From NCBI GenBank assembly GCA_045543095.1, contig JAZQMC010000029.1, positions 1 through 41,231 of the forward strand: a stretch of DNA of 41,231 bases. The letters run 5' to 3'. Within the stretch, counting starts at the first letter, position 1. Every line of letters begins with the position of its first letter. A program made the position numbers and the translations under genes. This DNA comes from Fimenecus sp045543095. GTDB taxonomy: Bacteria; Bacillota; Clostridia; Oscillospirales; Acutalibacteraceae. A model generated the notes under the pieces. That model was given only the letters and a program-made list of their open reading frames with translations, was not told the origin of the DNA and ran no database searches. Of this stretch, positions 16,588 through 23,881 are shown in pieces.

Positions 16588-16694
16588 TGGAAGCAGACTG
16601 GGGGAGTAATGTATATACTCCCTCCGTCATTTTCTTACGAAAATGCCACCTCCCTCAATGAGGGAGGGGAACGGGTCGTCGAGGACGCCGACCC
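16588..16694. repeat. CTCCCTCCGTCA-family hairpin repeat, copy 3, plus adjoining hairpin
   Basis: Contains AGCAGACTGGGGGAG (compare AGCAGACTGAGGGAG at position 1), a GGGGGAGTA...TACTCCCTCC pairing, hairpin CATTTTC-TTAC-GAAAATG and hairpin CCTCCCTCAATGAGGGAGG ending near 16668. Immediately after is a separate hairpin GGGTCG...CGACCC (16674-16694) ending in CCTAC, matching the GTAGGG-type hairpin repeats elsewhere. Confidence 0.75.
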
Positions 16695-16722
16695 CTACAT
16701 ATTTTAAATCAATTATACACTA

Positions 16723-16751
16723 TTGAAAAAAATTCCGCAATAGTGTATAAT
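16723..16751 (+). promoter_or_regulatory. Promoter of ychF
   Basis: TTGAAA (16723-16728), 17-bp spacer, TATAAT (16746-16751). Confidence 0.75.
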
Positions 16752-16795
16752 CTTTCGTTGGAAATAATTATACTAAATATATAAGGATGATACAA

Positions 16796-17890
16796 ATGAA
16801 ACTTGGTATTGTTGGACTTCCCAATGTAGGTAAAAGTACACTCTTTAATGCAATTACAAATGCAGGTGCACAGTCTGCAAACTACGCATTCTGCACAATC
16901 GAGCCAAATGTGGGCGTTGTTGCAGTGCCCGATTACAGAATTGACAAACTTGCAGAGATGTATAACCCTGCAAAAATCACTCCCGCAACTATTGAATTCG
17001 TTGATATTGCAGGTCTTGTAAAGGGTGCTTCAAAGGGCGAGGGACTTGGCAATAAATTCCTCTCTCATATTCGTGAAGTTGATGCAATTATCCACGTTGT
17101 CCGTTGCTTTGATAACGATGATATTATTCACGTTGAAGGAAGTATTGACCCACAGAGAGACATTGAAACAATCAACCTTGAACTTATTCTCTCCGACGTT
17201 GAAATTCTCGACAGAAGAATTTCAAAGGTAGAAAAGGACTTAAAAGGCGACAAGTCACTTCAAAAGGAACTTGATTTCCTTAAAAGACTTCGTGGTGAAC
17301 TTGAAAACGGTGTTAATGCCCGTGCAGTTGAAGCTGATGAAGAAGAAAAGGAATTTCTTTCCGCTGTTGCACTTCTTTCATCAAAGCCGGTTATCTATGC
17401 TTGTAATATGAGTGAAGAAGATTTCGCAAACAATATCCGTGAAAATGCTCGTTATAATGCAGTTTGCAAGCTTGCAGAGGCAGAGGGTGCAGAAACTCTC
17501 CCAATCTGTGCAGAACTTGAAGCACAGATTGCCGAGCTCGACAAAGAAGAAAAAGAAATGTTCCTTTCAGATTTAGGTATTGAACAGGGTGGTCTTGACC
17601 TTCTTATTCAGCGTTCATACAACCTTTTGGGACTTATCTCATACCTTACTGCCGGTCAGCCCGAGGTTCGTGCATGGACCATCAAAAAAGGCACAAAAGC
17701 TCCTCAGGCGGCAGGTAAAATCCATACTGACTTTGAACGTGGTTTCATTCGTGCAGAGGTAATTCACTTTGACGACCTTATGGCAAACGGCACAATGCAG
17801 GCTGCAAAGGAAAAAGGACTTGTCCGTTCCGAAGGTAAAGAATATGTTATGAAAGACGGAGATATTGTGCTTTTCCGCTTTAATGTCTAA
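16796..17890 (+). CDS. ychF: Redox-regulated ATPase YchF (Obg family)
   Basis: Universally conserved Obg-family P-loop NTPase that binds ATP rather than GTP and interacts with the ribosome. It is 364 aa, the normal length. G1 is GLPNVGKST (residues 7-15), G3 is DIAGLVKGASKGEGLGN, and the G4 position reads NMSEED rather than NKxD, the feature that explains ATP preference. The TGS domain is C-terminal (VRAWTIKKGTKAPQAAGKIHTDFERGFIRAEV). The ATG at 16796 is preferred to 16787 because MKLGIVGLPNVGKST is the canonical N-terminus and AAGGATG lies at the right distance. Confidence 0.95.
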   Translation: MKLGIVGLPNVGKSTLFNAITNAGAQSANYAFCTIEPNVGVVAVPDYRIDKLAEMYNPAKITPATIEFVDIAGLVKGASKGEGLGNKFLSHIREVDAIIHVVRCFDNDDIIHVEGSIDPQRDIETINLELILSDVEILDRRISKVEKDLKGDKSLQKELDFLKRLRGELENGVNARAVEADEEEKEFLSAVALLSSKPVIYACNMSEEDFANNIRENARYNAVCKLAEAEGAETLPICAELEAQIAELDKEEKEMFLSDLGIEQGGLDLLIQRSYNLLGLISYLTAGQPEVRAWTIKKGTKAPQAAGKIHTDFERGFIRAEVIHFDDLMANGTMQAAKEKGLVRSEGKEYVMKDGDIVLFRFNV

Positions 17891-17900
17891 AAAAAATTGG

Positions 17901-17984
17901 TTTTTTTCCGCAATACGTCGTGGCTTTCGGCTCGTGGTATACCTGATACAACTTCGCCTCCGCCACATTGTCTTGCGAAAAAAT
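17901..17984. repeat. Imperfect inverted repeat downstream of ychF
   Basis: TTTTTTCCGCAA (17902-17913) pairs with TTGCGAAAAAA (17973-17983). Inner pairing includes GTGGC...GCCAC and TATAC...ATAC-type arms. It has no coding potential and may be a REP-like element or 3' processing structure. Confidence 0.5.
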
Positions 17985-18002
17985 AACTCAATTTTAAATG
18001 AA

Positions 18003-18028
18003 TGTAGGGCGGGGGCTTGCTCCCGCCG
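18003..18028. repeat. GTAGGG-type hairpin repeat
   Basis: TGTAGGGCGGGGGCTTGCTCCCGCC folds as GGCGGG...CCCGCC. Related GTAGGG-led GC-rich hairpins occur at 16674-16699 (reverse), 23685-23773 and 23800-23821. It is a dispersed element in AT-rich surroundings. Confidence 0.6.
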
Positions 18029-18042
18029 TGATTTTTCAAAAT

Positions 18043-18119
18043 ACGCTTGTAGCTCAGTTGGATAGAGCGTCAGACTCCGACTCTGAAGGTCGTGCGTTCG
18101 AATCGCATCAGGCGTGCCA
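18043..18119 (+). tRNA. tRNA-Arg (anticodon CCG)
   Basis: A 77-nt cloverleaf with CCA encoded (18117-18119). The acceptor stem ACGCTTG pairs with CAGGCGT (one T-G). The D arm is GCTC-AGTTGGATA-GAGC, the anticodon arm TCAGA-CTCCGAC-TCTGA with anticodon CCG, variable loop AGGTC, and T arm GTGCG-TTCGAAT-CGCAT. It reads CGG arginine codons. A terminator follows directly. Confidence 0.95.
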
Positions 18120-18125
18120 AAATTA

Positions 18126-18157
18126 AAAGGATTTGCAAATTTGCAAATCCTTTTTTT
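18126..18157 (+). terminator. Intrinsic terminator after tRNA-Arg
   Basis: AAAGGATTTGCAAA / TTTGCAAATCCTTT stem followed by a T run. Confidence 0.88.
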
Positions 18158-18185
18158 ACGGGTTATTCGTGAATCACCACTATAA

Positions 18186-19127
18186 TTACCACTCTTTTAT
18201 AACTTTCGGTTTTTCAAAAATCTCATCAAGAGTTTTAATGAACGGAACAACATCATTAAGTGCACCGATTCTATGGTCAAATGTGAGTGTGATAGGCATT
18301 ACTTTTTTAACCCCTAAATCAATTTCACCATTACTGTTTTTGAATACAAATTCTTTATCCTGCACGGCACCTACACCCATCATAAATACTTGCGGATAGA
18401 GAAGCGGTGCTTGTGTGCCCATACCGTTAAGACCTTTTGCAAGTGTGCCCCAGTTTGAGAAGCATACAGTACCTTCATTAAGTCGCTCTAATTCAAGTGC
18501 ATTTTCTTCTTTTGGCGGGCGTACAAACAATCCTTTTATTGTTCCCATTTTGCTCTTGCCAAAAAGTCCGCCGATGCCCATTGCTATTGCGTTTGCCAAT
18601 TTGCCGGTCATTGCAAAAGCAATTTCGCGGTTGATTGCAATATCAGTTACAATATTGTCAATGTTTGTGGTTTTTAAACGGTGTACCGAGTCTGCAATAT
18701 CCTCTTGCAATTCTTTAAGATTTTTTTCTTCAGCACAGAGAATTTTTACAGGGAATGTTTCACCACTGTCAAGGACTACGGGCATTGCAATATCCATGTG
18801 CTTTTTGATAATGATTCGTCCCGTGGTTGAAAATGGTTTGAAATCAATGTGTGCGTTGAGTCTTGGTGCAGCCTTTAAGCCCTCAACCATTGCACGCATA
18901 ATAATTGTGTTGAATGAAACAGGGTAGCCACATTCTGCTTTTAATTCCTTATATGCCTGCCAAAGCTTTGTCACATCGGCTTCATAAGCGTAAGCAGCAG
19001 TAGGTTGACTTGTGGCTTTTGAAAGAATATAACCGTTACTTTTTTTCTTAATGTCATTAAAGTATTCTACTTTGTCACCGTCCATAGGACGCTGAAGTGT
19101 TTTGTCAAGAAAGTTTTTAATACTCAT
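18186..19127 (-). CDS. Stand-alone 2-oxoacid dehydrogenase E2-type acyltransferase domain
   Basis: A 313-aa CoA-dependent acyltransferase of the E2/chloramphenicol acetyltransferase fold. It lacks the lipoyl and peripheral-subunit-binding domains of a true E2, and no E1 or E3 genes are nearby. The C-terminal active-site region reads TFDHRIGALNDV: H285 is kept, but the usual H-R-x-x-D-G sequence is altered (G-A follows), so the catalytic Asp position is not standard. It may act as a free-standing acyltransferase or have lost catalysis. The ATG at 19127 has AGGTGATAATT upstream. It is divergent from the aldolase gene, with both promoters in a 168-bp gap. Confidence 0.78.
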   Translation of the reverse strand: MSIKNFLDKTLQRPMDGDKVEYFNDIKKKSNGYILSKATSQPTAAYAYEADVTKLWQAYKELKAECGYPVSFNTIIMRAMVEGLKAAPRLNAHIDFKPFSTTGRIIIKKHMDIAMPVVLDSGETFPVKILCAEEKNLKELQEDIADSVHRLKTTNIDNIVTDIAINREIAFAMTGKLANAIAMGIGGLFGKSKMGTIKGLFVRPPKEENALELERLNEGTVCFSNWGTLAKGLNGMGTQAPLLYPQVFMMGVGAVQDKEFVFKNSNGEIDLGVKKVMPITLTFDHRIGALNDVVPFIKTLDEIFEKPKVIKEW

Positions 19128-19159
19128 AATTATCACCTATAATTTGTTAAATCAAAATA

Positions 19160-19188
19160 AGTATATCAAAATCAGCAAGGATAGTCAA
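19160..19188 (-). promoter_or_regulatory. Promoter of E2-type acyltransferase
   Basis: On the minus strand TTGACT (19183-19188), 17-bp spacer, TATACT (19160-19165). Confidence 0.75.
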
Positions 19189-19201
19189 TGCGAAATATTT
19201 A

Positions 19202-19230
19202 TTGACAAACCAAAATTACAATGATATAAT
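19202..19230 (+). promoter_or_regulatory. Consensus promoter of DRE-TIM aldolase gene
   Basis: TTGACA (19202-19207), 17-bp spacer, TATAAT (19225-19230): a perfect sigma-A consensus, with a leader of about 60 nt. Confidence 0.88.
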
Positions 19231-19295
19231 ACTTTTCAAATTGTTTTCGCACTTTCAAGTGCTAAAGCGGATATTATTTATAAGAGGCGATACTA

Positions 19296-20273
19296 ATGGC
19301 ACCAAGAAAAGGTAATTTAATGAGTGTGCGTCACGACATCAAAGTTCTTGACGCAACAATCCGCGACGGCGGACTTTGTAACAATTTTGAGTTTACAGAC
19401 GAGTTTGTACGCGAACTTTATAAAACGAATATAAAGTGCGGCGTTGACTATATGGAATTCGGATATAAGGCGAGTAAAAATCTTTTTAATGAAGAAGACC
19501 ATGGTAAGTGGAAATTCTGTAATGAAAAAGATTTGCGTGCGATTGTGGGCGATAATGTGTCCGATATGAAAATCGCGGTTATGGCGGATGTTGGCAGATG
19601 TGACTACAAAACCGATTTTATTCCTAAAAAAGACAGCGTAATTGATATGGTGCGTGTTGCCTGCTATATCCATCAGATTCCCGCTGCAGTTGAAATGATT
19701 AACTATTTCAATGAATTAGGATACGAAACAACTTGTAATATTATGGCGATTTCACAGGCAAGCTTTAATCAGATTGATGATGCACTTGAGATGCTTGGTG
19801 AATCAAAGGTTGATGTAATTTATCTCGTTGACAGTTATGGTTCATTATTCCCTGAAAATGCGGCTGAGCTTGTGAAGAAATATCTTGAATACGGCGAAAA
19901 ATACGGTAAGCAAATCGGCTTCCACGGTCACAATAACCAGAATCTTGCATTTGCAAACACTATTGAAACATTGTCTTATGGTGCTTCTTATGTTGATGCA
20001 ACTGCAATGGCAATGGGACGCGGTGCGGGTAACTGTGCAATGGAATTGATGCTTGGATTCCTCAAAAATCCCAAGTACAGTATTTATAGTTTGCTTCGTT
20101 TCATTGAGAATTATATGATTCCGCTTAAAGAGTCCGGCGTTGTGTGGGGCTTTGACTTGCAGTATATGTTTACAGGTCAGCTCAACCGCCATCCGAGAGA
20201 GGCTATGATGTTCACCGACAAAAAGCGTAGTGATTATACAGAGTTCTATAAAGAATTGTTAGACAATTTCTAA
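19296..20273 (+). CDS. DRE-TIM metallolyase family aldolase
   Basis: A 325-aa protein of the HMG-CoA lyase-like/DRE-TIM family, which makes or breaks carbon bonds next to a carboxylate with a divalent metal. The family signature is LDATIRDGGLCNNF (residues about 18-31) and the metal-binding His pair is GFHGHNNQNLAFAN. It resembles 4-hydroxy-2-oxovalerate aldolase-like proteins annotated only as aldolase catalytic-domain proteins; the substrate is unknown and no acetaldehyde dehydrogenase partner is present. Two starts are possible: 19296 (GAGGCG site) and 19320 (AAAGGT site); 19296 is kept. The promoter is fully consensus, suggesting high expression. Confidence 0.82.
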   Translation: MAPRKGNLMSVRHDIKVLDATIRDGGLCNNFEFTDEFVRELYKTNIKCGVDYMEFGYKASKNLFNEEDHGKWKFCNEKDLRAIVGDNVSDMKIAVMADVGRCDYKTDFIPKKDSVIDMVRVACYIHQIPAAVEMINYFNELGYETTCNIMAISQASFNQIDDALEMLGESKVDVIYLVDSYGSLFPENAAELVKKYLEYGEKYGKQIGFHGHNNQNLAFANTIETLSYGASYVDATAMAMGRGAGNCAMELMLGFLKNPKYSIYSLLRFIENYMIPLKESGVVWGFDLQYMFTGQLNRHPREAMMFTDKKRSDYTEFYKELLDNF

Positions 20274-20290
20274 ATTAATTCAAAAAATAC

Positions 20291-20335
20291 CCCCCCAACA
20301 TTTTCAAGCAAAACTGTTGGGGGATATTTATGCTT
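20291..20335. terminator. Hairpin between convergent genes
   Basis: CCCCCAACA (20292-20300) pairs with TGTTGGGGG (20315-20323), with an inner TTTT...AAAA pairing. It separates the aldolase from the convergent nitroreductase. Confidence 0.7.
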
Positions 20336-20337
20336 TT

Positions 20338-21006
20338 TTATACAAATTCAAAATTTTCTTTGCCTGCACCAAGCTCAAAATGATATTTAGCAATACCTAA
20401 ATCCACTTTAGAATAAAATCCGCCGGTTGCCTCGGCTCTAACCTTACCACCGTCGAGCAAGTGGAAACAGAATTTCTGTTGATTTCGTGCAGTGGGTGCA
20501 AGCATTGCCGCCTGAACACCGTCCATAAACCAGATTGGCATATCACCGTAAAATCTGCAAAGAGAATCGATAAATTTGTTTTTATGGGGCTTGCCGTTGT
20601 TTTCGCCGTAGCCTACTGAAATTACACAGACGAGCTTTTCGCCCTTGCCAACGTTGTATTTTGCCTTGCGTTTACTGAATGTAAGTGCTACCCAGCAGGT
20701 GTTAAGACCAAGCATCTGTGCCTTGAGAACAATTCTTTCGCCGTAATATCCGACTTTTTCTTGCAAATCATCACTCTTTTTACCAACAAGAGCAATGTAA
20801 TTCTGCACGCCTGAAAAACTGCCGTAGCTTGCCATTGCACCTGTGAATGCATTTGGCTCGTCAGTGATTAACTGAATGTTAAGCCCGCTCTCTTTATTGC
20901 AGGCATCAACTTCTGCCTTTAACTCTGCGAGCACATCACCCTCAATTTTCTTATCAGTATATCTGCGTACAGAGTGACGCATTTGCATTGCTTCCATAAT
21001 ATCCAT
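20338..21006 (-). CDS. Nitroreductase-family flavoprotein
   Basis: FMN-dependent NAD(P)H oxidoreductase fold, 222 aa. The N-terminus MDIMEAMQMRHSVRRYTDKKI contains the conserved R-H-S-V-R-x-Y/F FMN-phosphate contact. Later blocks VLKAQMLGLNTCWVALTFSK, CVISVGYGE and DGVQAAMLAPTARNQQKFCF fit the family. The true substrate (nitro compound, quinone, enone) is not determined. The ATG at 21006 has GAGGT upstream; the longer in-frame extension has no site. No clear operon partner. Confidence 0.86.
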   Translation of the reverse strand: MDIMEAMQMRHSVRRYTDKKIEGDVLAELKAEVDACNKESGLNIQLITDEPNAFTGAMASYGSFSGVQNYIALVGKKSDDLQEKVGYYGERIVLKAQMLGLNTCWVALTFSKRKAKYNVGKGEKLVCVISVGYGENNGKPHKNKFIDSLCRFYGDMPIWFMDGVQAAMLAPTARNQQKFCFHLLDGGKVRAEATGGFYSKVDLGIAKYHFELGAGKENFEFV

Positions 21007-21086
21007 AAAAATACCTCTGCGAAAAATTTTTATGTAATGTATTTTACTATATTTTTTCTGTAAATGCAAATATTTTTGAATATCTC

Positions 21087-21115
21087 TTGACATTTGACAT
21101 TTCTTTTGTTATCAT
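21087..21115 (+). promoter_or_regulatory. Promoter of rplU-prp-rpmA
   Basis: TTGACA (21087-21092), 17-bp spacer, TATCAT (21110-21115). The TTGACAT heptamer is repeated in tandem (21087-21100). The predicted leader is about 365 nt, much of it an inserted element. Confidence 0.7.
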
Positions 21116-21138
21116 ATTCAAGCCGCATATTAGGGGGT

Positions 21139-21431
21139 AGTGTGTCCTCAAGTTGGTAAGTATAATCCGAAACAGCCTGAAAACAGTCTTTTTTGAGCTT
21201 TTTCGGTGTTTCGTTCTCGAAAGGCAAAAAGCCTTTCATCGTTCTCAACAACCAAAAAATCAACAAAAAATCTTTGTTTTCAGGTCGTAGATTTTTTGAA
21301 TAGCAGATTTTTGTCAAGTTGAGGCATAAAACGGAGTAAATCCTAATGGATTTACGAGTATTTTAACGATGAATTGGCGAAAATATGCATTCAAAAAACT
21401 ATTTCGGATTATACTTACCAACTTGCACACT
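21139..21431. mobile_element. MITE-like element with perfect 24-bp terminal inverted repeats
   Basis: Perfect 24-bp inverted ends occupy 21149-21172 (beginning CAAGTTGGTAAG) and 21402-21425 (ending CTTACCAACTTG), 277 bp end to end. AGTGTG (21139-21144) and CACACT (21426-21431) extend the symmetry after a 4-nt interruption on the left. The interior has no convincing gene; it includes the hairpin GTAAATCC-TAAT-GGATTTAC. No transposase is present, so it would be non-autonomous. No clear target-site duplication is seen. Confidence 0.75.
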
Positions 21432-21487
21432 GAAAGTGAATTTTCCACCCTCAATAGCGAGTCTATAATTTAAGGTAGGTTAGAAAA

Positions 21488-21799
21488 ATGTACGCAATCA
21501 TTGTTACTGGCGGCAAGCAGTACAAAGTTGCTAACGGCGACGTTGTATTCATTGAAAAGCTTGACGCTGAAGAGAATGCTGAAATCACTTTTGACAAGGT
21601 TCTCGCAGTTGGTTCAGACGACGGTATCACAGTTGGTGCTCCTTATGTTGAGGGTGCAACAGTTGCTGGTAAAGTTCTCAAGAACGGTAAGGGCAAAAAG
21701 GTTACTGTATTCACTTACAAGCCCAAGAAGAACGAGAAACGCAAGAAGGGTCATCGTCAGCCATACACAAAGGTTGAGATTACCGGTATCAACGCATAA
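21488..21799 (+). CDS. rplU: 50S ribosomal protein L21
   Basis: Structural protein of the large ribosomal subunit, 103 aa, the usual length. N-terminus MYAIIVTGGKQYKVANGDVVFIEKL and the C-terminal KPKKNEKRKKGHRQPYTKVEITGI are diagnostic. First gene of rplU-prp-rpmA; its stop overlaps the prp start by one base (TAATG). In other Firmicutes this operon is controlled by an L21 leader RNA; here the leader carries an insertion. Confidence 0.97.
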   Translation: MYAIIVTGGKQYKVANGDVVFIEKLDAEENAEITFDKVLAVGSDDGITVGAPYVEGATVAGKVLKNGKGKKVTVFTYKPKKNEKRKKGHRQPYTKVEITGINA

Positions 21800-22122
21800 T
21801 GACAAAAGCGAAATTTCTGTTTTGCAAAGATACAATTGTTTCGTTTGAGTTAAGCGGTCATAGTGGTGCAGGGGAGAGTGGTACAGACATTGTCTGCAGT
21901 GCAGTTTCTTCAGCAGTTTATATGGCGGCAAACACAATTCTTGAAATAATGAAAATCGAGGCAAATGCAGAAGTTACCGACGGGTATTTTAAATTCGAGA
22001 TGAATTTAGAAGACTCAAAAAAAGCAAAAGTAATTACTGACGGCTTGTATTTGCATTTAGGTGAATTACAAGGTCAGTATCCCAACAACTTGAAACTTGA
22101 AAGAGGTGTTTTTGATGCTTAA
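21799..22122 (+). CDS. prp: Ribosomal-processing cysteine protease Prp (YsxB)
   Basis: Protease that removes the N-terminal extension of ribosomal protein L27, 107 aa. The catalytic His lies in SFELSGHSGAGESG and the catalytic Cys in TDIVCSAVSSAVYMA. It is found between rplU and rpmA as in other Firmicutes, overlapping both (1 nt with rplU, 8 nt with rpmA). Its presence matches the cleavable extension on the downstream L27. Confidence 0.95.
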   Translation: MTKAKFLFCKDTIVSFELSGHSGAGESGTDIVCSAVSSAVYMAANTILEIMKIEANAEVTDGYFKFEMNLEDSKKAKVITDGLYLHLGELQGQYPNNLKLERGVFDA

Positions 22123-22399
22123 AATCAACATTCAGTTATTCGCTCATAAAAAAGGTATGGGTTCAACAAAGAACGGCCGTGACTCAGAGTCAAAGCGTCT
22201 TGGCGTTAAGAAGGCAGACGGACAGGCAGTTCTTGCAGGTAACATCATTGTTAAGCAGCGTGGAACTCACATTCATCCCGGCAACAATGTAGGTCGTGGT
22301 TCTGACGACTCACTCTTTGCTCTCATCGACGGCAAAGTTAAGTTTGAGAGAATGGGTAAGGACAGAAAAAAGGTTAGCGTTTACGCTATCGAGCAGTAA
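22115..22399 (+). CDS. rpmA: 50S ribosomal protein L27, precursor with Prp cleavage site
   Basis: Large-subunit protein near the peptidyl-transferase centre, 94 aa. The N-terminus MLKINIQLFA-HKKGMGSTKNG carries the Firmicute-type extension, with the expected Prp cut between A and H. The ATG at 22115 has GAGGTG upstream and overlaps the end of prp; the in-frame upstream extension to 22097 is not supported. A terminator with an imperfect stem follows. The obgE gene that often follows rpmA is absent. Confidence 0.97.
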   Translation: MLKINIQLFAHKKGMGSTKNGRDSESKRLGVKKADGQAVLAGNIIVKQRGTHIHPGNNVGRGSDDSLFALIDGKVKFERMGKDRKKVSVYAIEQ

Positions 22400-22414
22400 T
22401 TTCTGTAAAAAAAG

Positions 22415-22450
22415 GCGGATGCACATTGTTTGCGTCCGCTTATTTTTTTT
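22415..22450 (+). terminator. Intrinsic terminator after rpmA
   Basis: GCGGATGCA (22415-22423) pairs with TGCGTCCGC (22431-22439) with one G-T pair, followed by TTATTTTTTTT. No obvious promoter separates it from alaA at 22462, so some read-through is possible. Confidence 0.8.
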
Positions 22451-22461
22451 GAGGTGTTCTT

Positions 22462-23676
22462 ATGAAAGAATTCAACAAAAGTCATAAATTAGATAATGTT
22501 TGCTATGATATTCGCGGTCCGGTTATGGAAGAAGCCGTGAAAATGGAAGCACAGGGTCAGCGGATTTTAAAGCTTAATATCGGCAATCCTGCACCCTTTG
22601 GCTTTACTGCACCTGACGAGGTAATCCGCGATATGATGTATAATCTTCGTGAGTGTGAGGGTTATTCTGACTCAAAGGGTATGTTTTCTGCGCGAAAAGC
22701 AATTATGCAGTATTGTCAGCTTAAAGGCATTAAAGGTGTTGATATTAATGATATTTATATCGGCAACGGTGTCAGCGAATTAATTACAATGTCAATGCAG
22801 GGTTTACTTGATAACGGCGACGAGATTTTAGTGCCTGCACCCGATTATCCATTGTGGACAGCTTCGGTTACTCTTGCAGGCGGTAATGCGGTTCATTATA
22901 TGTGCGACGAGCAGAATGAGTGGAATCCCGATATTGAAGATATTAATAAGAAGATTACTCCAAATACAAAGGGTATTGTAATAATCAACCCCAATAACCC
23001 AACAGGTGCACTTTATAGCGATGAAATCTTAAAGGAAATTGTTGAAGTAGCAAGAGAAAATAATCTTATTCTCTTTGCTGACGAGATTTATGACCGACTT
23101 GTTATGGATGGACTTACTCATACAGCCCTTGCTTCACTTGCTCCCGATGTACCCTGTGTCAGTTTCAACGGACTTTCAAAGTCCCACAGAATTGCAGGTT
23201 TCCGCGTGGGTTGGATGGTAATTAGCGGTAACAAAAAGAAAATCAAGGGATATATTGAGGGCTTGAATTTACTTTCATCAATGCGACTTTGCTCCAATGT
23301 GCCTGCACAAAGTATTGTTCAGACTGCATTGGGTGGGGTGCAAAGTATTGATGACTTGCTTTTGCCCGGTGGCAGAATTTATGAGCAGCGAGAGTTTGTT
23401 TATAATGCACTTTGCAATATTGACGGAATTTCTGTTGTTAAGCCCAAAGCGGCATTTTACATATTCCCCAAGTTTGATGCGAAGAAATTCAATCTTCACG
23501 ACGATGAAAAAATGGTGCTTGACTTCTTAAAGCAGAAGAAAATTCTCATTATGCACGGTAAGGGATTTAATTACCCAACACCCGACCACGCACGAATTGT
23601 ATATCTTCCCCGCCGCAGACTTCTCGGCGAAGCAATGGAAGCATTGGCAGATTTTCTTAAAGATTATAGACAGTAA
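22462..23676 (+). CDS. alaA: AlaA-type alanine/glutamate-pyruvate aminotransferase
   Basis: PLP-dependent class I aminotransferase making alanine from pyruvate and glutamate, 404 aa. It follows the E. coli AlaA (YfbQ) sequence closely: KLDNVCYDIRGPV, ILKLNIGNPAPFGF, VPAPDYPLWTASV, IINPNNPTGALYS, FADEIYDRL and the Schiff-base lysine K240 in SFNGLSKSHRIAGFRVGWM. The C-terminus ends PTPDHARIVYLPRRRLL...LADFLKDYRQ. A GAGGTG site lies just before the ATG, immediately after the rpmA terminator T tract. Confidence 0.92.
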   Translation: MKEFNKSHKLDNVCYDIRGPVMEEAVKMEAQGQRILKLNIGNPAPFGFTAPDEVIRDMMYNLRECEGYSDSKGMFSARKAIMQYCQLKGIKGVDINDIYIGNGVSELITMSMQGLLDNGDEILVPAPDYPLWTASVTLAGGNAVHYMCDEQNEWNPDIEDINKKITPNTKGIVIINPNNPTGALYSDEILKEIVEVARENNLILFADEIYDRLVMDGLTHTALASLAPDVPCVSFNGLSKSHRIAGFRVGWMVISGNKKKIKGYIEGLNLLSSMRLCSNVPAQSIVQTALGGVQSIDDLLLPGGRIYEQREFVYNALCNIDGISVVKPKAAFYIFPKFDAKKFNLHDDEKMVLDFLKQKKILIMHGKGFNYPTPDHARIVYLPRRRLLGEAMEALADFLKDYRQ

Positions 23677-23684
23677 ACAAAAAT

Positions 23685-23773
23685 GTAGGGGACGATGAGT
23701 CTCACCTGCCGGTTCGGTCGGTGCTTCTGCTTCGCAGAGGTGTCCACCGGACACCCGCACCCCACATCGTCCC
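23685..23773. repeat. GTAGGG-type long hairpin repeat
   Basis: GGGACGATG (23689-23697) pairs with CATCGTCCC (23765-23773). Inside is hairpin GGTGTCC-ACC-GGACACC and other short GC-rich pairings. GC content is strikingly higher than the flanks. Non-coding dispersed element after alaA. Confidence 0.7.
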
Positions 23774-23799
23774 GTCTTAGTTTAATATCACACTTAATC

Positions 23800-23832
23800 G
23801 GGCGGATGTGGGCATCCGCCCCTATTTTTATT
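23800..23832 (+). terminator. Hairpin with T-rich tail (terminator-like)
   Basis: GGGCGGATG (23800-23808) pairs with CATCCGCCC (23813-23821), followed by CTATTTTTATTT. It belongs to the same GC-rich hairpin family and may terminate plus-strand transcription from alaA. Confidence 0.55.
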
Positions 23833-23833
23833 T

Positions 23834-23881
23834 GCGTCGCAGACCTTTAATTTTGCATTTTACACTTTTCACTTTGCATTT
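23834..23881. repeat. GCGTCGCAGACC + TTTTGCA repeat, copy at spoIID
   Basis: GCGTCGCAGACC followed by TTAATTTTGCATTTTACAC and CACTTTGCATTT. The same composite recurs at 34179-34219, and the TTTTGCACTTT part at 1216-1240. Confidence 0.65.

Larger units (their letters stand above)
21007..21487. other. 481-bp gene-free region: rplU promoter, leader and insertion
   Basis: Between nitroreductase and rplU. It holds the rplU promoter (21087-21115), a MITE-like element (21139-21431) and the proximal leader with the rplU ribosome binding site. An ORF-like stretch on the minus strand overlapping the element lacks a ribosome binding site and is not called. Confidence 0.75.

Noticed and set aside
17580..17968. 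ORFs overlapping the ychF 3' end on both strands
   Set aside because: Shadows of the conserved ychF frame without ribosome binding sites.
17901..17984. Rho-independent terminator for ychF
   Set aside because: The inverted repeat is long and imperfect and is not followed by a T run, so it is listed as a repeat only.
18186..19127. Genuine pyruvate dehydrogenase E2 subunit
   Set aside because: No lipoyl domain, no linker, no E1 or E3 gene nearby, and a non-standard active-site motif.
21030..21317. Minus-strand ORF of 95 codons overlapping the element upstream of rplU
   Set aside because: No ribosome binding site, it crosses an element end and the rplU promoter, and its composition reflects the inverted repeats. 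Treated as part of the MITE-like element.
22097..22399. Longer L27 start at 22097
   Set aside because: The ATG at 22115 has a ribosome binding site and gives the standard Prp-cleavable N-terminus.
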